From Pithys albifrons albifrons (taxonomy: Eukaryota > Chordata > Aves > Passeriformes > Thamnophilidae), in assembly GCF_047495875.1 (NCBI RefSeq), contig NC_092459.1:42706490-42770489 (forward strand): 64,000 bases of DNA, in the 5' to 3' direction. The notes beneath the pieces are model-generated. The model saw only the letters and a list, made by a program, of their open reading frames with translations. It was not told the DNA's origin and ran no database searches. The position numbers and the translations under genes were made by a program. Each line of letters begins with the position of its first letter. Within the stretch, counting starts at the first letter, position 1. Below, piece by piece: positions 1-13,225 of the stretch.

Positions 1-1334
1 TTGTGTTCTGCATTTTATTTCTCTCTATTAGTAACTATGTTCTACTAACTAAGTACTACTGAATTTTCAGTCACATGGGAACTAGATACTCAAATCCCAT
101 TCAATGTCCAATTAGACAGACAGTTCTAATGGAAAGCCAGTGAAAATCTCAGCCATTATTTTTGACTCTGTTCTAATCTAACACACTATGGCTCATTCTT
201 CAACCCTGAACTATTTTTTTTTTAATTTTTCTTCCTTTGATAAATATTGGCAGGGCTATCCATTTTAATCTTAACTAGGCATGCATTTTTGCCTTCTTCC
301 TGTGGTTTTTAAACATTTTATCTCCTCTTTACAGACAGAAACACTGACACTATATTTGGTTATGCAGTACTCAATACTGTATTATACTCACTACATTTTA
401 TTTTTCACAAGTTCATTTAACCAGTTATACTGAAATTATTGCAAAAACTCAAAAATTTGCTTTTGTGGAAATCTTGTGGCAGAGTTAATATTTCCTCATT
501 TCTTGAAGTAAAGAAGTCTTCAGTCCAGGCTGATGTCTTTGTGTTGTTTGCCTGAACAGGGAAAACACATAGGACGAAATGTATCAACCTGAACACAGGG
601 AAACAGTCTTTCAAAACTGGTTTTGATACATATTTTAAATATTTTATCCACTTACTTCTTAAATATTTCTTTACCTTACAGGCTAAAACATTGTGGCACC
701 AAACTCTTGATGGCTATTTCAGTCACCTGTTAAATTTGACTTTTCTTAAACCACTTATTATGATATTTTAAGTCTAAAATTACATAAAAATAGTAATCAG
801 TAGACTAAAATTTATCCTGGCATCTCTTTAAATGAACAGACCTCTCATTTCTTCATTTTTCATTTCAAAGGAAAAGATAGTTATGAAGATAATGGAGAAT
901 CATCAGTTTCTTCAATTCACTTTATTTTAATTAAGAACTCATTTCAGCACTGTCTTTCCCAGCTTGCCAGGAAAAGAAAAAAAAAAAAAGAGAAAGTCAC
1001 TAAGGTCATAACAGACTATACTGACATGACATAGAATATTCTATTCACCTTGCTATCTCCATATAAGCAATTCTTTCCCATTTTTTGTGCCTTTCCTAAG
1101 CTGTAGCCTAAGATGGAACCTATTCTCTAATCAGCATGAGCTGAGTCCTGCTCCTATCATTGTTACTCTCCATTGCAACTCTCCTTTCCCTATTGATATT
1201 CTTGACTGCTTTTAAAATACACTAAGTCCATTTCAGTACTGAAAACTACAAATGTAATAACAAATACTAATTATTTAGATTGTTCTTCTCATCTGGAAAA
1301 CCACTTAGTTGCATCCTATTTCTGAAAATTTCTT
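1..1334. other. AT-rich unique sequence, no gene seen
   Basis: No repeat family, exon or RNA gene is recognisable here. The sequence is AT-rich and of ordinary complexity apart from a T-run near 214-223 and an A-run near 978-989. The short open frame on the minus strand at 417-614 has no recognisable domain, and no flanking exon-like structure. Confidence 0.5.
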
Positions 1335-2208
1335 AATTGTTGATGACATGAAGCTGAGTGGTGCTTTTGATACACTTGAAGAATGGGGTGCCTTCCAGAA
1401 AGATCTGGACAGGCTTCAGAAGTGGTCCCATGGGAATCTCATGTGGTTTAACAAGTCCAAGTGTAAGGTGCCACACCTGGATTGAAGCACCCCCCAATAT
1501 CAATACAGGTTGGGGAATGAAAAAACCAAGAGCAGCCCTGCTGAGAAGGACATGGAGGTGCTGGTGAATGGGAATCTGGACATGAGCCAGAAATGTGCAC
1601 TTGCAGCCCAGAAAGCTAATCATATTCTTGGCTGCATCAAAAGCAGCATGGCCAGCAGGTATGGGGAGGTGATTTTGCCCCTCTACTCCTCTCTGGAGAG
1701 ACCCCACCTGGAGTGCTGCATCCAGCTCTGGGTTCCTCAGCACAAGAAAGACATAGACTTGTTGGAGATAGTGCAGAGGGCCACCAAGATGATTAGAGGG
1801 ATGGAGCACCTCTCACACTAGGAAAGGCTGGAAGAATTGGGATTGTTCAGCCTGAAAGGGGAAGGATTGGGGGTAACCTATTTGTGGCCTTCCAGTACCT
1901 GAGGAAGATAGAGATCAACTTCTTTCAAGGATGTGTAATGATAGGACAAGTGGGAATGAATTTAAACTAAAAGAGATTAGGTTTAGATTAGATATTAGGA
2001 GAAAGTTCTTTGCTGTGAGTATGGTGAAGCACTGGAACAGGGTGCCCAAAGAAGCTGTGGATGCCCAATCCCTGGAGGAGTTCAAGGCCAGGCTAGAAGG
2101 ATCTCTGAGAAACCTGGTCTAGTGAAAGGTGTCCTTGCCTGGGGCAGGTGGGTTGGAACTAGATGATCTTTAAGCTCCCTTCAACCCAAACCATCCTATG
2201 ATTCTATG
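1335..2208 (+). mobile_element. CR1 LINE, 3' end (RT C-terminus and 3' UTR), decayed
   Basis: This is the 3' portion of a chicken-repeat-1 (CR1) non-LTR retrotransposon, truncated at its 5' end as most CR1 copies are. The first part reads in frame as the end of the reverse-transcriptase region of ORF2, starting with a degenerate form of the DD catalytic motif (DDMKLSG near 1342-1362). Translation then continues in two other frames: 1510-1821, including LGCIKSSMAS, and 1931-2122, including FRLDIRRKFFAV and HWNRVPKEAVD. Both are typical of the CR1 ORF2 C-terminus, so the frame has been broken by stops and frameshifts. The 3' UTR follows, with the family's GGTTGGAACTAGATGATCTT segment, and ends with the diagnostic ATTCTATGA tail near 2201-2208. 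It is a dead copy of moderate age. No target-site duplication was seen, as expected for CR1. Confidence 0.95.
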
Positions 2209-2616
2209 AAAGAATATCTCAGTGCAATTATACCCTGGAAAACCTCCCAGTGAAAGTACTATTTGATATTTTTATTTAATATACTTGTACTCATGACATA
2301 GATATTGTTGGTTACACATAATATTTTTCTTTCCACTCCTTTTGCTATCAAAACAGATTCTTTTATCATAAGCCACTAAGCCTTCTCCCTCTAACCCAAG
2401 CACTGTCATCCCTGTTAAATATTGTCCCAAATTTAATTCAGCATTTTCCATTGTCTTTTCCATTCAGCAGGACACACACAAAGTACTAGACAATATGAAA
2501 TACAATTAACATGTTCCCAGTGAGAAGAGACAAATATTAGGAACATATTTTATTCACTTACTTCCCCATTCAGAGGTTTCAATAACAGGCTAATTAGGAG
2601 ATCTTTTGATCAAAGA
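2209..2616. other. AT-rich unique sequence between two repeats
   Basis: Nothing is recognisable between the CR1 tail and the LTR start. The minus-strand open frame at 2272-2463 has no domain or flanking gene structure. Confidence 0.4.
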
Positions 2617-3387
2617 TGGTTTTTTGGAGTGTCTGTGTCCAGGTGCTGGCAGTGGGTGGGCTGCAAGAGCTGTCCTGTAGCAGATGCTGCCAGCTCCCAC
2701 AGACCCACCACAAGACACTGCTGAGCATTTTAGCCTGGTGGTACCTTGGGAAAAACCTATTTAAAAAGGGGGGAAAAGATGCATAGCATTGATGAAGATA
2801 ATACTGTGAACACTAATTTCAGGGAAGATGGAGAGGAAGAGATGTTCCGGGACCTGAAGCAGGTATTTCCCTGTAGCCCGCAGAAGTTTTGGCATTCACA
2901 GTGGTGAACCAGGCAGATATTTCCTGCAGGAACTGCAGCCTGTAGAGATGAGCCCAAGCTGGAGCAGGTTTATCCAGAAAGACTACAAACCACAGAGTTG
3001 GGAAGAAATGTAAGGATGAGGGAGTGGCAGACAGGAGCTCAAATTCTCATTCTGCATCATCCTGGTTGGCGGGAGCAAAGGAATTACAGAAGTCAAGAAC
3101 AGAAGAGCAAAATTGAACCTGAGAAAGAAGTAGGAGTTTGAGGAAGACATTTTTTAATTAGTCTTTGTTTCTCACTTTCTAATAAATTGGCAATAAATTA
3201 AATTAATTTTCCCCAAGTCAAGTCTGTTTTACCTGTGACAATAATTGGTAAGTGAACTCTTTATCTTTATCTCAGCCATGAGCTGTTCATTTTATTTTTC
3301 CCCTTGTCCTGTTTAGGAGAGGAAGTAAGAGAGCAGCTGGGTGGGTGTCTGGCAGCTAGCCAAATACCAGGCAAGGTCAACCCACTG
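2617..3387 (+). mobile_element. Solo LTR of an avian endogenous retrovirus (about 0.77 kb)
   Basis: I recognise this as an LTR family widespread in birds. It opens near 2617 with TGGTTTTTTGG. It then runs through the family's TGCTGCCAGCTCCCACAGAC segment and a stretch ending in AAAAAGGGGGGAAAAG. It has two close AATAAA polyadenylation signals (3181-3186 and 3192-3197). Its terminal part has the family layout: CCCCAAGTCAAGTCTGTTTT, a Pol II 3'-end-like region, GGAGAGGAAGTAAGAGAGC, then AAGGTCAACCCACT. The canonical terminal CA has decayed. A weak duplication (AAAGA at 2612-2616 against AAAGC at 3388-3392) may mark the ends. No retroviral gene lies on either side, so it is a solo LTR. A diverged relative appears to lie at about 47135-47701. 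The minus-strand open frame 2757-2957 inside it is not a gene. Confidence 0.75.
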
Positions 3388-4808
3388 AAAGCTTTTATAT
3401 GTCCTTGGTCCAGGGACCTTACCAAAGATAAGATTGTAAGATTAGGAGCAAGTTTGTAGATTTTTCCCAGATCAACAGATAGCTTCTACTTTAGAGGACA
3501 GAACTTTTAGAGTAAGCTGAATAGGCTTTCTCTTTGTTTCTGGGTTGTTTGGGGTTTTTCTTAACAAGTTGGAAAGTTGGTTTTGACTAGTTTAATTGCA
3601 GATATTTTGAATTATACAATGTTCATTCTTTGCTGAGTAGCATTATACAAGTACATAGCAAATATGATTTATTGTACAACAGTGATTAAGTAAGCATAGT
3701 GTGTTTTAGTAAACAGCTTTGTCGTATTAGCAAAGGGTAATTTTGCACATGCTGATGTAACACCAATCTTCAGGATTTTGTGTGTCGAGAAATGAGATAG
3801 TTATGAGCTTCTCATTTTCACCATTTTATCAAAGTGCATCCACTGGAACACTGCATACAAGTGGAAATCACTTCTACTGGAATGTGGCAGTATGAAATAT
3901 TGTTCACTAACCATTCCCATTACTCATGTTGGATAGAAGCAGGATGACATCAAAGGAATCTAACTGCAGAGATTCGAGTGGTGAATAAAACTAATTAGAG
4001 TCACATTTAATATCTTTATGTGGTTTATGTCAAACTAACAGTATGCCTGTACTTACTCATGGCAAGTAATAGGTCTCTTAATTTTTCCACAATAAATCAC
4101 AATAGTTCTCCATTTTGGATAATACTTGAATAATGTGGAATTACAAGAATTTTGTTAGAGAAGTATTTTAATCTTCAGTCTACCTTGCCAGAAGGAATGG
4201 TAATTTATAAAACCAGTTTTATGGTTGATGTTCCAATCTGAGGTGTGAGATGACAATAACTTCTATTTTCAGCCCAAATATGGAGTATTTACATTAAAAA
4301 AAGACCATACAACTTATTATGAATAGACTGGTTTAAAAAAAAATCATTGGTAATAACAGAGAGTTTTCTTCCATTCTCTATTATATGTGACTTATTCCAA
4401 TGGGAAAAAAATAATCATCAGAATTAATGAAGTCACTGGGACTACAGTGAGGTTAGACCATTATAAGTCAGAGCAAAATGGGGATCACAGAGTATAAATA
4501 TCAGGAAATAAACCCCAGTATTTTTCCTCATGGAAATTCAAGTGATCTGAATTACTGACTTTTTGATGAGAATAGTTTTTCTATGTTGAAATGTGTACAA
4601 AAAAAAAATCAGAAGGAACTTACAAAGCTATTCACTTCCACACTGTAAAAACATATGGCATATAAGATATATGTCAAAGGTGATCCCAGTTTACCTTTGA
4701 AAATACAGACATGTTATATATTATAAAGTAATTTTATCTACGTCAAATTAGACACATTAATGTTAATCATTCACTTGAAAGATAGGTACCTCAAATCCAT
4801 TTTGAAGA
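3388..4808. other. AT-rich unique sequence, no gene seen
   Basis: Low-GC sequence with short A- and T-runs (for example near 4333-4342 and 4601-4609). No repeat family, exon or RNA gene is recognised. Confidence 0.4.
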
Positions 4809-4970
4809 TCACAGAATCATAGAATGTCCTCAGTTGTAAGGGAAACAAAAGGACCATCAAAGTCCGGCTCCTGGCCCTGCACAGGACAGCCCCAAGAATC
4901 ACACCATGTGACTGAGAGCATTGTCCAAATGCTTCTTGAGCTCTGGCAGGTTTGGTGCTCTGACCAGATT
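4809..4970 (-). mobile_element. CR1 LINE 3' UTR fragment
   Basis: Read on the minus strand this is the last 160 or so bases of a CR1 element. At the plus-strand left edge is the tail signature ACAGAATCATAGAATGTCCT. The family segments CTCCTGGCCCTGCACAGGAC and GAGCATTGTCCAAATGCTTC follow, then CTTGAGCTCTGGCAGG. It is heavily truncated at the 5' end and contains no coding part. Confidence 0.9.
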
Positions 4971-7900
4971 GAAATAAGTACATTGAATCTATCTTAAAGT
5001 AGGATAGAATAGATGCTCAAAATAGGTGAAATGAAAAGCCACATCACTATTATTTTCCCTTCCAGATTTAAACAAAAGACAAAGAAGTCTGACTTAGAGT
5101 TAGGTGAGACCAGTTAAATCAGATTATATCAATGCTGTCCGATGTCATTTCTCAAAAAGAAAAAGAAAAACAAACAAACAAACATAATACCACAACAACC
5201 AAGGCATACTCACTGTTGTTTGTTATTCCTTATGGCTTAAGGAGCACATATATAAAAAGGAGATGTCTGGCAATGCCCATGTAGATGTGCGCCAACGAAA
5301 TGATGTTTGCCTCCAAGTGCAATTCTTATAAGGAATGATAACATAGTCTTCAAAAGAGATGGTACAATTTTAGAGCTTTTAGAATGTTTTCTCCTTATAA
5401 AACACCACAATTGTGCATTTCATGAAACACACAATTAAGACTCTAACACTATCACAAGCTCTGTATATGCTAAAGGAGTAACATTATTTTTAGCAACTTT
5501 TAACAAGATTCTGTATAACAATTTTCATGTCAAAATACCTTATTTCAAAAGTGTTAACTTATATGTTCCCTAATGAAAGGCAATACCAGTGTTTTCCCAA
5601 TATACAGAATTTAAAAAAATAATCATCTTCAAACTGCTGGCTACATTTTGCAGGACAATTGTATATAGGACACAAGGATTGACATTTTAAAATAACTATT
5701 AAAATAATTGCAAGCATCTGATTAAATTTAGTCTAACTATATAAATAGCACTTAGTTATGTCCAATAACAGCTTTCTGTATAGCCAATCACTTTCTAGCA
5801 ATTAGTTGTCTTATTCCTGTTTATCTCTTACAAGTTACTTCTTTTAAAATGTATAAGGCCATTTTTATGAAATTCTGCATTTCAGACCGAGACGCATATT
5901 TATTTCAGCAATTCTGGGAGTTGAAAAAGCTGATCTTGTAAAAACAAGAATTTGTACTTATTAGTAATGAAATTGACATGATGGTTTCTTGTTTGAAGGC
6001 AGTGAACAACAAACTAATTTAATAATCCACCATTATAGATGAGACATGCATAAGTCTTTCAAAATATATCTGCTACATTAAATGAGTTTTTCTGAAAAAA
6101 AACCCAAACTTAAAGGGTGCAGTAATAACGCACAATAAGAAAGACTGGTATCGTCAAGAAATAATCTTATTTCAGATAATCTTATTAGCAGGACAAGAGT
6201 TTTCGGATACCTACATAAGTACATTACTCTCAGATGAGTTCTACAGCATTGTGGTACATGTGAAAGACTCTTGGAAACATATTTTTAATCAAACATAGAA
6301 GAATTAGGCATAAGATCTTCAGAAGACAAAGTCAGACACAAAAGTGTTCTTATTGTCAAAGAAGTCCTTTGAAACCATTATGGGAAACTATTTTTTGAAA
6401 GTCCCTGAGTATTTAAGGTAACAATATGTTTATTAGGCAATCCCTCAAAACTAACTAGTTTTCTATTTGCTTATTTGTTTTGACATTCACCCTAGTGAAA
6501 GGTGCTTCAGAATCTCATTGTGCCCTGGAATTATTCAAGCATCCATTATTCTAACTGTCTTTTTGATGAGGCCTCTCACTGAACAACTGAAATACATGTG
6601 TGTCTGACTTCTGTTCTGGCAGTACACGTCTTTGAACAAGTTGGTACAGACTGGTCATTTTCAAAAAACAGGTGCCTACTGGAAGGCTTTCGAAGTTTAC
6701 TGAGAAAGTAGTTCTAATTTTATTCCACTGTCCATGAGATTCTAGACACAACACCGAAGCGAAGAGCCCTGATTTTTATCTTTGCTGATGAGTACTGCTC
6801 TATTCGAGCTTCTCCTAAGAAATGGCTCCTTAAAAGGATCCCTTTTCTTGAAGTAAAACCCCAATCTCTCACAAAATCCATAGGAAATCATACGTAGGGC
6901 CCATTTTGTTTGAGTTTTATGCAATAATCAGATTTGGATCTTTATTTCAGTTTCACTGTTGTGCTAAAAATATCAAACCGGGATTACAAATCTAGATGAT
7001 GTTCTCACAGATGGGCAAACTGTAGGCAATGAAGACAACTCAAGACCCTGGAGAATTAATGGAGAAAAAGACCAACAGTAAATGCTCACCACATCAAGTT
7101 CCTTATTTTGATTATTTCTTAGCAGGCTATATTTTTCTTTCCATCCCAGGGATGTGACTCATAACTGGGAGAAGAGAAGGAATAAAATAAAAGAATAGGA
7201 AGTAAATAGTTTGGTTTGTCACTCAAAGATGACGTGCGCTACAACAATGCTAAGGTTAATAAACATCAACAGAGTTTGTCTACCAAATGTGAGTCTTTAA
7301 AACATTACGTGCCTCATGATGTCACTGACAGTAGATTGCAAAATTGCATTCTGTTATAGAAAAAGTGTTTTATAGTCTTTTCACTTGGTGCCTAAAACTT
7401 TGTTTGCTGCCTACTATAATAAATACAGTCTGCAAAGGATTCACAAAGTGACTCACCATAGCTTGTGCTAGGTAAACAGTAGCACATCAGAATTGCTCTC
7501 TTATCAGTTACTGGAATCTCTACTAAGCAATATGTTGACTTTCTGTTGCTCTTTTATAAATTGTTATTATATTGTACTGATACTTCTTTTCATTCTTAAC
7601 TGGTGTTCTATGTCTACACATTTTAACTATTGAAGATAATGTAGGCATCCATTTTCTTGCCACTTATTTCCTCATTAAATATAATTGATAAAAAGAAGAT
7701 ACCAAGTTTACACTGGGATTAAAAGTTTCTGGTTGGGCTTTATACACACAATGCCTTAAAGAAGCTCCTCTTGAAATGTCTGGAATTGATGTTGATAAAA
7801 CTGAGGAAAGGTAAGTAGAAGTATTACTATCTCATTTTGCAAATAGGAAACCCAGAAAGATTAACTACTTTGTGTGGGGTGTCACACCTCTGACTCATGA

Positions 7901-10900
7901 GATTCAGTTCCTTCATCACAAAACAAAGCTTCTTTGAAATTCCGGGATTTGTAGCATTTGCTACATCTATCCAATATCAATTGCCATAAACCAGTTCCTC
8001 ATTTGTAAGGGAAGTTTAGTGAATTTTTCATTCTTTCTGATATGAAAGAGGTTGGGGTGTTTGGGGTCTTTTTACTGTGGTGTTAAGTGAGTCACAACAC
8101 CCTGAACACTCCAGAGTATTATAAAACAAATTTTAAAGTTGGTGTCATGAGCGTCATCTTCATTATCTAAGGTATTAATTGTGTTTAGAGTAGTGTTGGA
8201 GAATAAGATAGAACTGCTCCTACAGAATTTTTCACAGGATGAGACTCAAGCTGTGCCAAATCAATTCATTTTCCTTTTCTCATCTTGTCAATATTGACAT
8301 AAAACTATTTCATAAGGAATATGAGACAGACAAAACCTACTAATTGGGAGGGGGAGGGAAGAGGAGGGCTTTCATTATCAGCACAAGCTGTGCTGCCTCA
8401 TAAACAGTGAGTGATCAAATCTAATAAAGATAAACCCTTGAATGCTCACTGTTCTACTGCAGCAACACACTGTGAAGGCTTCAGGCACTGGTTTGGGGGA
8501 GACTGAATCCCAACATATGGAAGGACTGCCAACAGGCATGTAGGAGAAAAACAAAGCTGAACTCCTGCATCTCTTTTTCCTGCTGCCTCTCTCTGCCTTT
8601 AGGCTGCAAAGCCATTTCAGATGCTGATTTTTAATAACACACAAACAATGAAAAAGCAGCCTTAAAAATCAGCCTTTTCACACAAAGATGTTCTCTTTAA
8701 AGAGGCCAGAGAATTTAGTATGGGGTAAAAAATGGGATAAGCAACTCAAGGTAGAGAAAAGTTTAAAGTGAGGGTGGCTAGCCACCTTTTCTCAGCAGAA
8801 ATTTCCAGATTTAGGATTCAACTGTGAGAACTCCTGTATGTATCCAAAAAATCATATTTCTAAAGCTGAAAAGAGATTTCCCTGAGAAACAAGATATTTT
8901 TCTACCATTTCTGTAAGGCATAAACTGCACGATACTCTTCAAAACATGACGGTATAGTATTTTTAGAGGTGATATGGTTTCAGAATTTAATTTAACCAGT
9001 TCTAAGTCTCTAATCAGGACTGATGAAAGGAAGGAATTTCAAAAAGATGGAAGAAGTACCTAAGTCAGGATAAATGTATTTCCATCTGCATTTAAGTGGG
9101 AATTGTAAAACTGGAAGTGGAATTATTAAAAAAAAAAAAAAAGAAAGAAAACACAGGATCACAAGGAGGATATTTGGACATGACTAACTATTTAGTTGCA
9201 TCAAAATAGAGAAAAAATTTAAACAAATGTGTGATTCAAGCCAGGTATCTCTCTTCATAAAAAAGCACTGAAGTAGATAATTTAGTAGTTTGAGTGCTCT
9301 CCATCATTTGAGGACTTCAAGGTATGTAGAACAGATATGTAACTGTAATGATACAGGAACAGCTGAGCCTGCCTTCAGAACACTGGTCTGTTTCAAGCTT
9401 CCCTCCACTATGATTCCCTGACATTCTGTTTATTAAATGCATTCTTGTCAGAAAAATGTAAACATATTTAGTGCTGTACCATGATAAGAAGTCCAGCAGT
9501 CTAGCTGCATTACATGTTTAGGTACAATTTGCTTCTCACTGTTCTCAGCAGAGAAAGAAAGAGCAAAATGGAGTTCTGCTTCTGTTACCTGTCTTCAGGG
9601 TTTTTATGATCCATCAGCCTTGTCATGATGTTGTATGAGCAAGAACAACATAAGTCAAGTGCTAACTGTTCAGTTTTGTGATGCTAATAGCTAAATATCT
9701 TGATATAAAGAGATATGCTACTGTATAATGAAAGGAGGCTTCTGCATATGAAGAATTTCATAGGAGAAATTTAAAAATTATGAAATGACACTACTTCAAA
9801 TATTTTAAGAATTTAACAAGTGTTTCTCTGAAAACATCTTTAGAACTAGTCATTCACTGTTCTGTGTTATTGAATAAGAGTCTCACACTTGGCAAAAACT
9901 TTTAAATGCAAAATCTGATTTTTATGTAACTGTCAGAGAAGAATGAAAAGCCTTGGGTTGTGTTTGGGGTTTTTTTCATTGTTTTTGTTTGTTTTTCTCA
10001 CAAATTCTACATAGTGTTGCCATGTCTCTTTTTAAATTAGATATGAAGATATTATTTCCAAGACAAATAAGTCTCAATCTAATTACATTTAAGTGTAAGC
10101 AGAAGAAGGATGGGACATTATGGAAAAAGCTAAACTCTATAAGCTCAAATCAAAATATCTATATTAAACTGGCTTTTCTCATCCCTAAACACTGGTACCT
10201 ACTTACCAAGTCTCTTTCTAACTAAATACATCAAAGAACCTGGAGCACTGCCAAATCTTTATACACTAAAGCAGATATACTTGACTACGCTGAGACAAGA
10301 GATAGAGGATTTTGTGGGATTTTTGAAAGAGATTACATCCACTAATGCCTCAAAAGAACATCATGATTTACATTATTACAGAGCAGTGCCAAATGAATTA
10401 GTAATCATCAGCGTCACAAGAAAGTCTTTAGCAATCACCTTCCAGAAAAGCAAAAATTCAAAAATTTGTCACATCCAGAAAATGTCATAGTAGATAACGA
10501 AAAAACATAAGTTATCTGCAGTGTGGTCAACCCTTGGCCAATCTATCACACTACAAACTTGAGCTCCACTATACCTGCTACCTGTGATGTCCTCGTCATC
10601 AAAACCTACAAATAATGCCACAGACTATGGGATGTTGTTTGTTCAACAGCAATAAGACAGAGTATGAATCAGGCTCTAGTATTTGCTCTCACCTTAGCAA
10701 GTAAAAATAGATTCTTACCTGACAAAAATCTTGTTAATTTTCCTGAGGTGTCATGTCTCTTTTTGCTATATGCTGTTACCAGTTTTAGATTCTCATCTTT
10801 CATATTGTCACAGAATTACAAGGAAAGAAATATTCATTAAGTGAATAGAAAGAATGAGACCAAAACAACATAAGTGGTTTGCTGAAAAAGAGACTGGCCC

Positions 10901-11639
10901 TGGGAATGTCAAGGGGCCTTAATGTCCCTATCTAACACCTCCAGGGTTCCCCCAGGAGCCTAAAGCCCAGGACTCCATTTTAGCTCCCCAGCTCCTGGCT
11001 GCCATGCCCTGCCCTGTTGAACCCCATGGGAAAACCCCACCACTCCAGGTCCTCAAAGAGTACTTGTCACCTGGCAGACATGAGGGAGATCAGGGTCCAA
11101 GTTCCATTTCCCAAACCGGATTGAAATGTCTTGTCCAGTTTCAATTTACATATTCAGAAAAAAATCATCAAAGATTTGCATGTTTGACTGTGAGTCCCAA
11201 CCTCTACTTCACACAGTTGTGCTGCCTTTTCCCCCTTTCTCTGTTTTCTTACATTCAGTTCTCTGTTGCACAGTGGTTCAGCAACATTATCTAAGAATTA
11301 AGGATGAGCCTTTTCCTAAGGCTTACTGCACAGGATTCTGTATGTCCTTGTTCTCACCATTTCTTGCAGGCAGTCTGTAGAAGGGATGTTCGCTGCTCTG
11401 GACCCTCACTTTCCCCAGGCACTGCACAGTGCACAGAGTGCAGGGTGGAATTTGCAGAAACAGCCTGCTCTTTCTTCTAAAAACAGGTAATCCAAGTTAC
11501 CTTTCAATTTAATTCAATATGATATTATTAAATGTATAAATTAGAAAATACAATAGTGGAAGACATACAGTAACACTCCAGCTCTGGAGCTTCAAGCTCA
11601 TAGGCTTAGCCAGGAGTTTTACTTTAAAATATATATATA
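4971..11639. other. Long repeat-poor AT-rich stretch, no gene seen
   Basis: About 6.7 kb without a recognisable transposon, exon or RNA gene. Small simple repeats are present: (AAAC)n near 5166-5184, an A-run near 9129-9142, a T/G-rich patch near 9951-9998 and (AT)n at 11631-11640 abutting the next LTR. The segment 10880-11470 is clearly richer in G and C than its surroundings, and I could not assign it. Open frames at 10281-10490 and 11004-11380 fall here but show no known domain, and I see no splice-site context that would make them exons. Confidence 0.4.
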
Positions 11640-12356
11640 TAGGATTCTTTAATACCTGGAGATAGCGTCAAGAGACACAGATTTGTTCCCAAGAGGTATT
11701 TTTATTGATAATTTAGGGGAGAAAATAAGGGAACTTGACAAAGGTTCAAAAGGGTATCACACAACCTAGACAAAACATTCCACTAAAATACTGATCCAAC
11801 ATGTCCTAATCCACAATACTTAAGTCAAAATCCTATCCTTCCAGCTCCAAGCCACTCAAAGCATCAAGGTGCAAAGAAGGAGAAGTAGAGGGAGCAAGAA
11901 AAAAAGGAGAGAGAGGGAAAGACAGGCCATACAGCTACCATTGTAACCTTGTGGAAGATCAGCTGTTACTTCCAGATGGCAGGGCCAAGACCCTTGGCAA
12001 ACACATGTCTTTGGTTATATCTTCTCTGCTCCCTATGGCCACTCCCCCAGGCAGGGCCAGTGACAACTGGCCACTCTGGGGTTCCAGGCCAGGGTGAGGG
12101 GCAGCATTCTCACTGTTCCTGCCAATCTGAGCTGGATTAGGAGCTCCAGGAGCTATGGGGTGTTACAGTTTTTCCAGGTTGTTTGTGACTGAGAGCTACT
12201 CTAGGGCTTCCCCATGTAGGCTCCAGGGGCTGTCATGAGGGATACAATGTCACTCCACCTCTGTGAAGTTTGACTCATCCCTTTCCCCTACACACACAAA
12301 CACACACCCCCCACGAGGTGGTTCTGACCCAGTAATAACTGATCTGGTGTCTAACA
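11640..12356 (-). mobile_element. Probable endogenous retrovirus LTR (about 0.72 kb)
   Basis: Read on the minus strand, the segment starts near 12356 with TGTTAGACACC. It passes through a GC-richer U3-like body and a run of pyrimidines (a purine-rich patch on the plus strand near 11873-11927). It then reaches an AATAAA signal (plus-strand TTTATT, 11701-11706), about 20 bases before a U5-like stretch, GTGTCTCTTGACGCTATCTC. That order of polyadenylation signal, short R/U5 and terminus is typical of a retroviral LTR. The 3' terminus abuts (AT)n at 11631-11640, so a target-site duplication cannot be judged. The terminal CA appears mutated. No internal retroviral sequence is visible beside it. Confidence 0.6.
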
Positions 12357-13225
12357 CATATGTATAAAATACTTTGCATATCATCCTACATCATTATGGT
12401 CAAAGTGTTTTTAAGATGGGCCCATTTTAGTCTTTAACTCTGCATTTTCAACACAGTAATGAAAACAAGCTTCCAAATAACAGATGTTTTAACTGGATAT
12501 TAGAAACAATTGTCTAAAAGCCTTCACTGAAGGCCCTGCACCACCCTCAGAGAAAAGCACAGTGCTGCAAGTTTTACAATTCCAAAACAGAATTTGATGT
12601 GACTGTTCCCATAACTTAAACTGAAGCATCAGGGAAAGTAATACCAAAGCACTAGGGTTTGGATTTAAGAAAACATAATTTATTTTCAGATCATATACTT
12701 GCTGCTTCTAGTTTAGATATTAGATAATCTGACTAAAATGAAAGCAGCAGACTGAAACTGAATGTTTTCTAACCTCCTCTAACTAAAATCAGCTAGTTCA
12801 TTGTATCTTTAACGAGAGTCACCACTTCCTTACTTGACCAGAGTGACCTGACAGACAGAAGGGGTGAATGTCATCAAGGACCATCACAGACTCCAGAAAA
12901 AGAATTAAAGTTTTGAAGAAACTGTGAACACTCTCTGGGGAAGAAAGTAGACTAGTAAACTTGGAGGTGAAAAAACACATGCAAATGGTTTAAACAAGAG
13001 CTTATGGCATAAGTCAACAAGGATGTTTTTGACGGGAAATCATCTGGTGGAGAAGAAATTAGTTTTGAACACAACACAAATCAATGGAGTACATAGGGAA
13101 CATTTAAGACATTTAGAACATTGAGACATTTATCTTTGTCAGGAATCCCTGGTTTCTATCTTCCATGGCCTCCTCTACTCAAAGTGTGTCACTGGAAAAG
13201 TATAACCTGAGATGAACTGCAGTTC
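12357..13225. other. AT-rich unique sequence, no gene seen
   Basis: No recognised repeat or exon between the LTR and the ancient CR1. Ordinary AT-rich composition. Confidence 0.4.

Noticed and set aside
1333..1809. A 158-codon minus-strand frame over the first CR1.
   Set aside because: It is the antisense shadow of CR1 ORF2, whose sense-strand protein motifs are clear.
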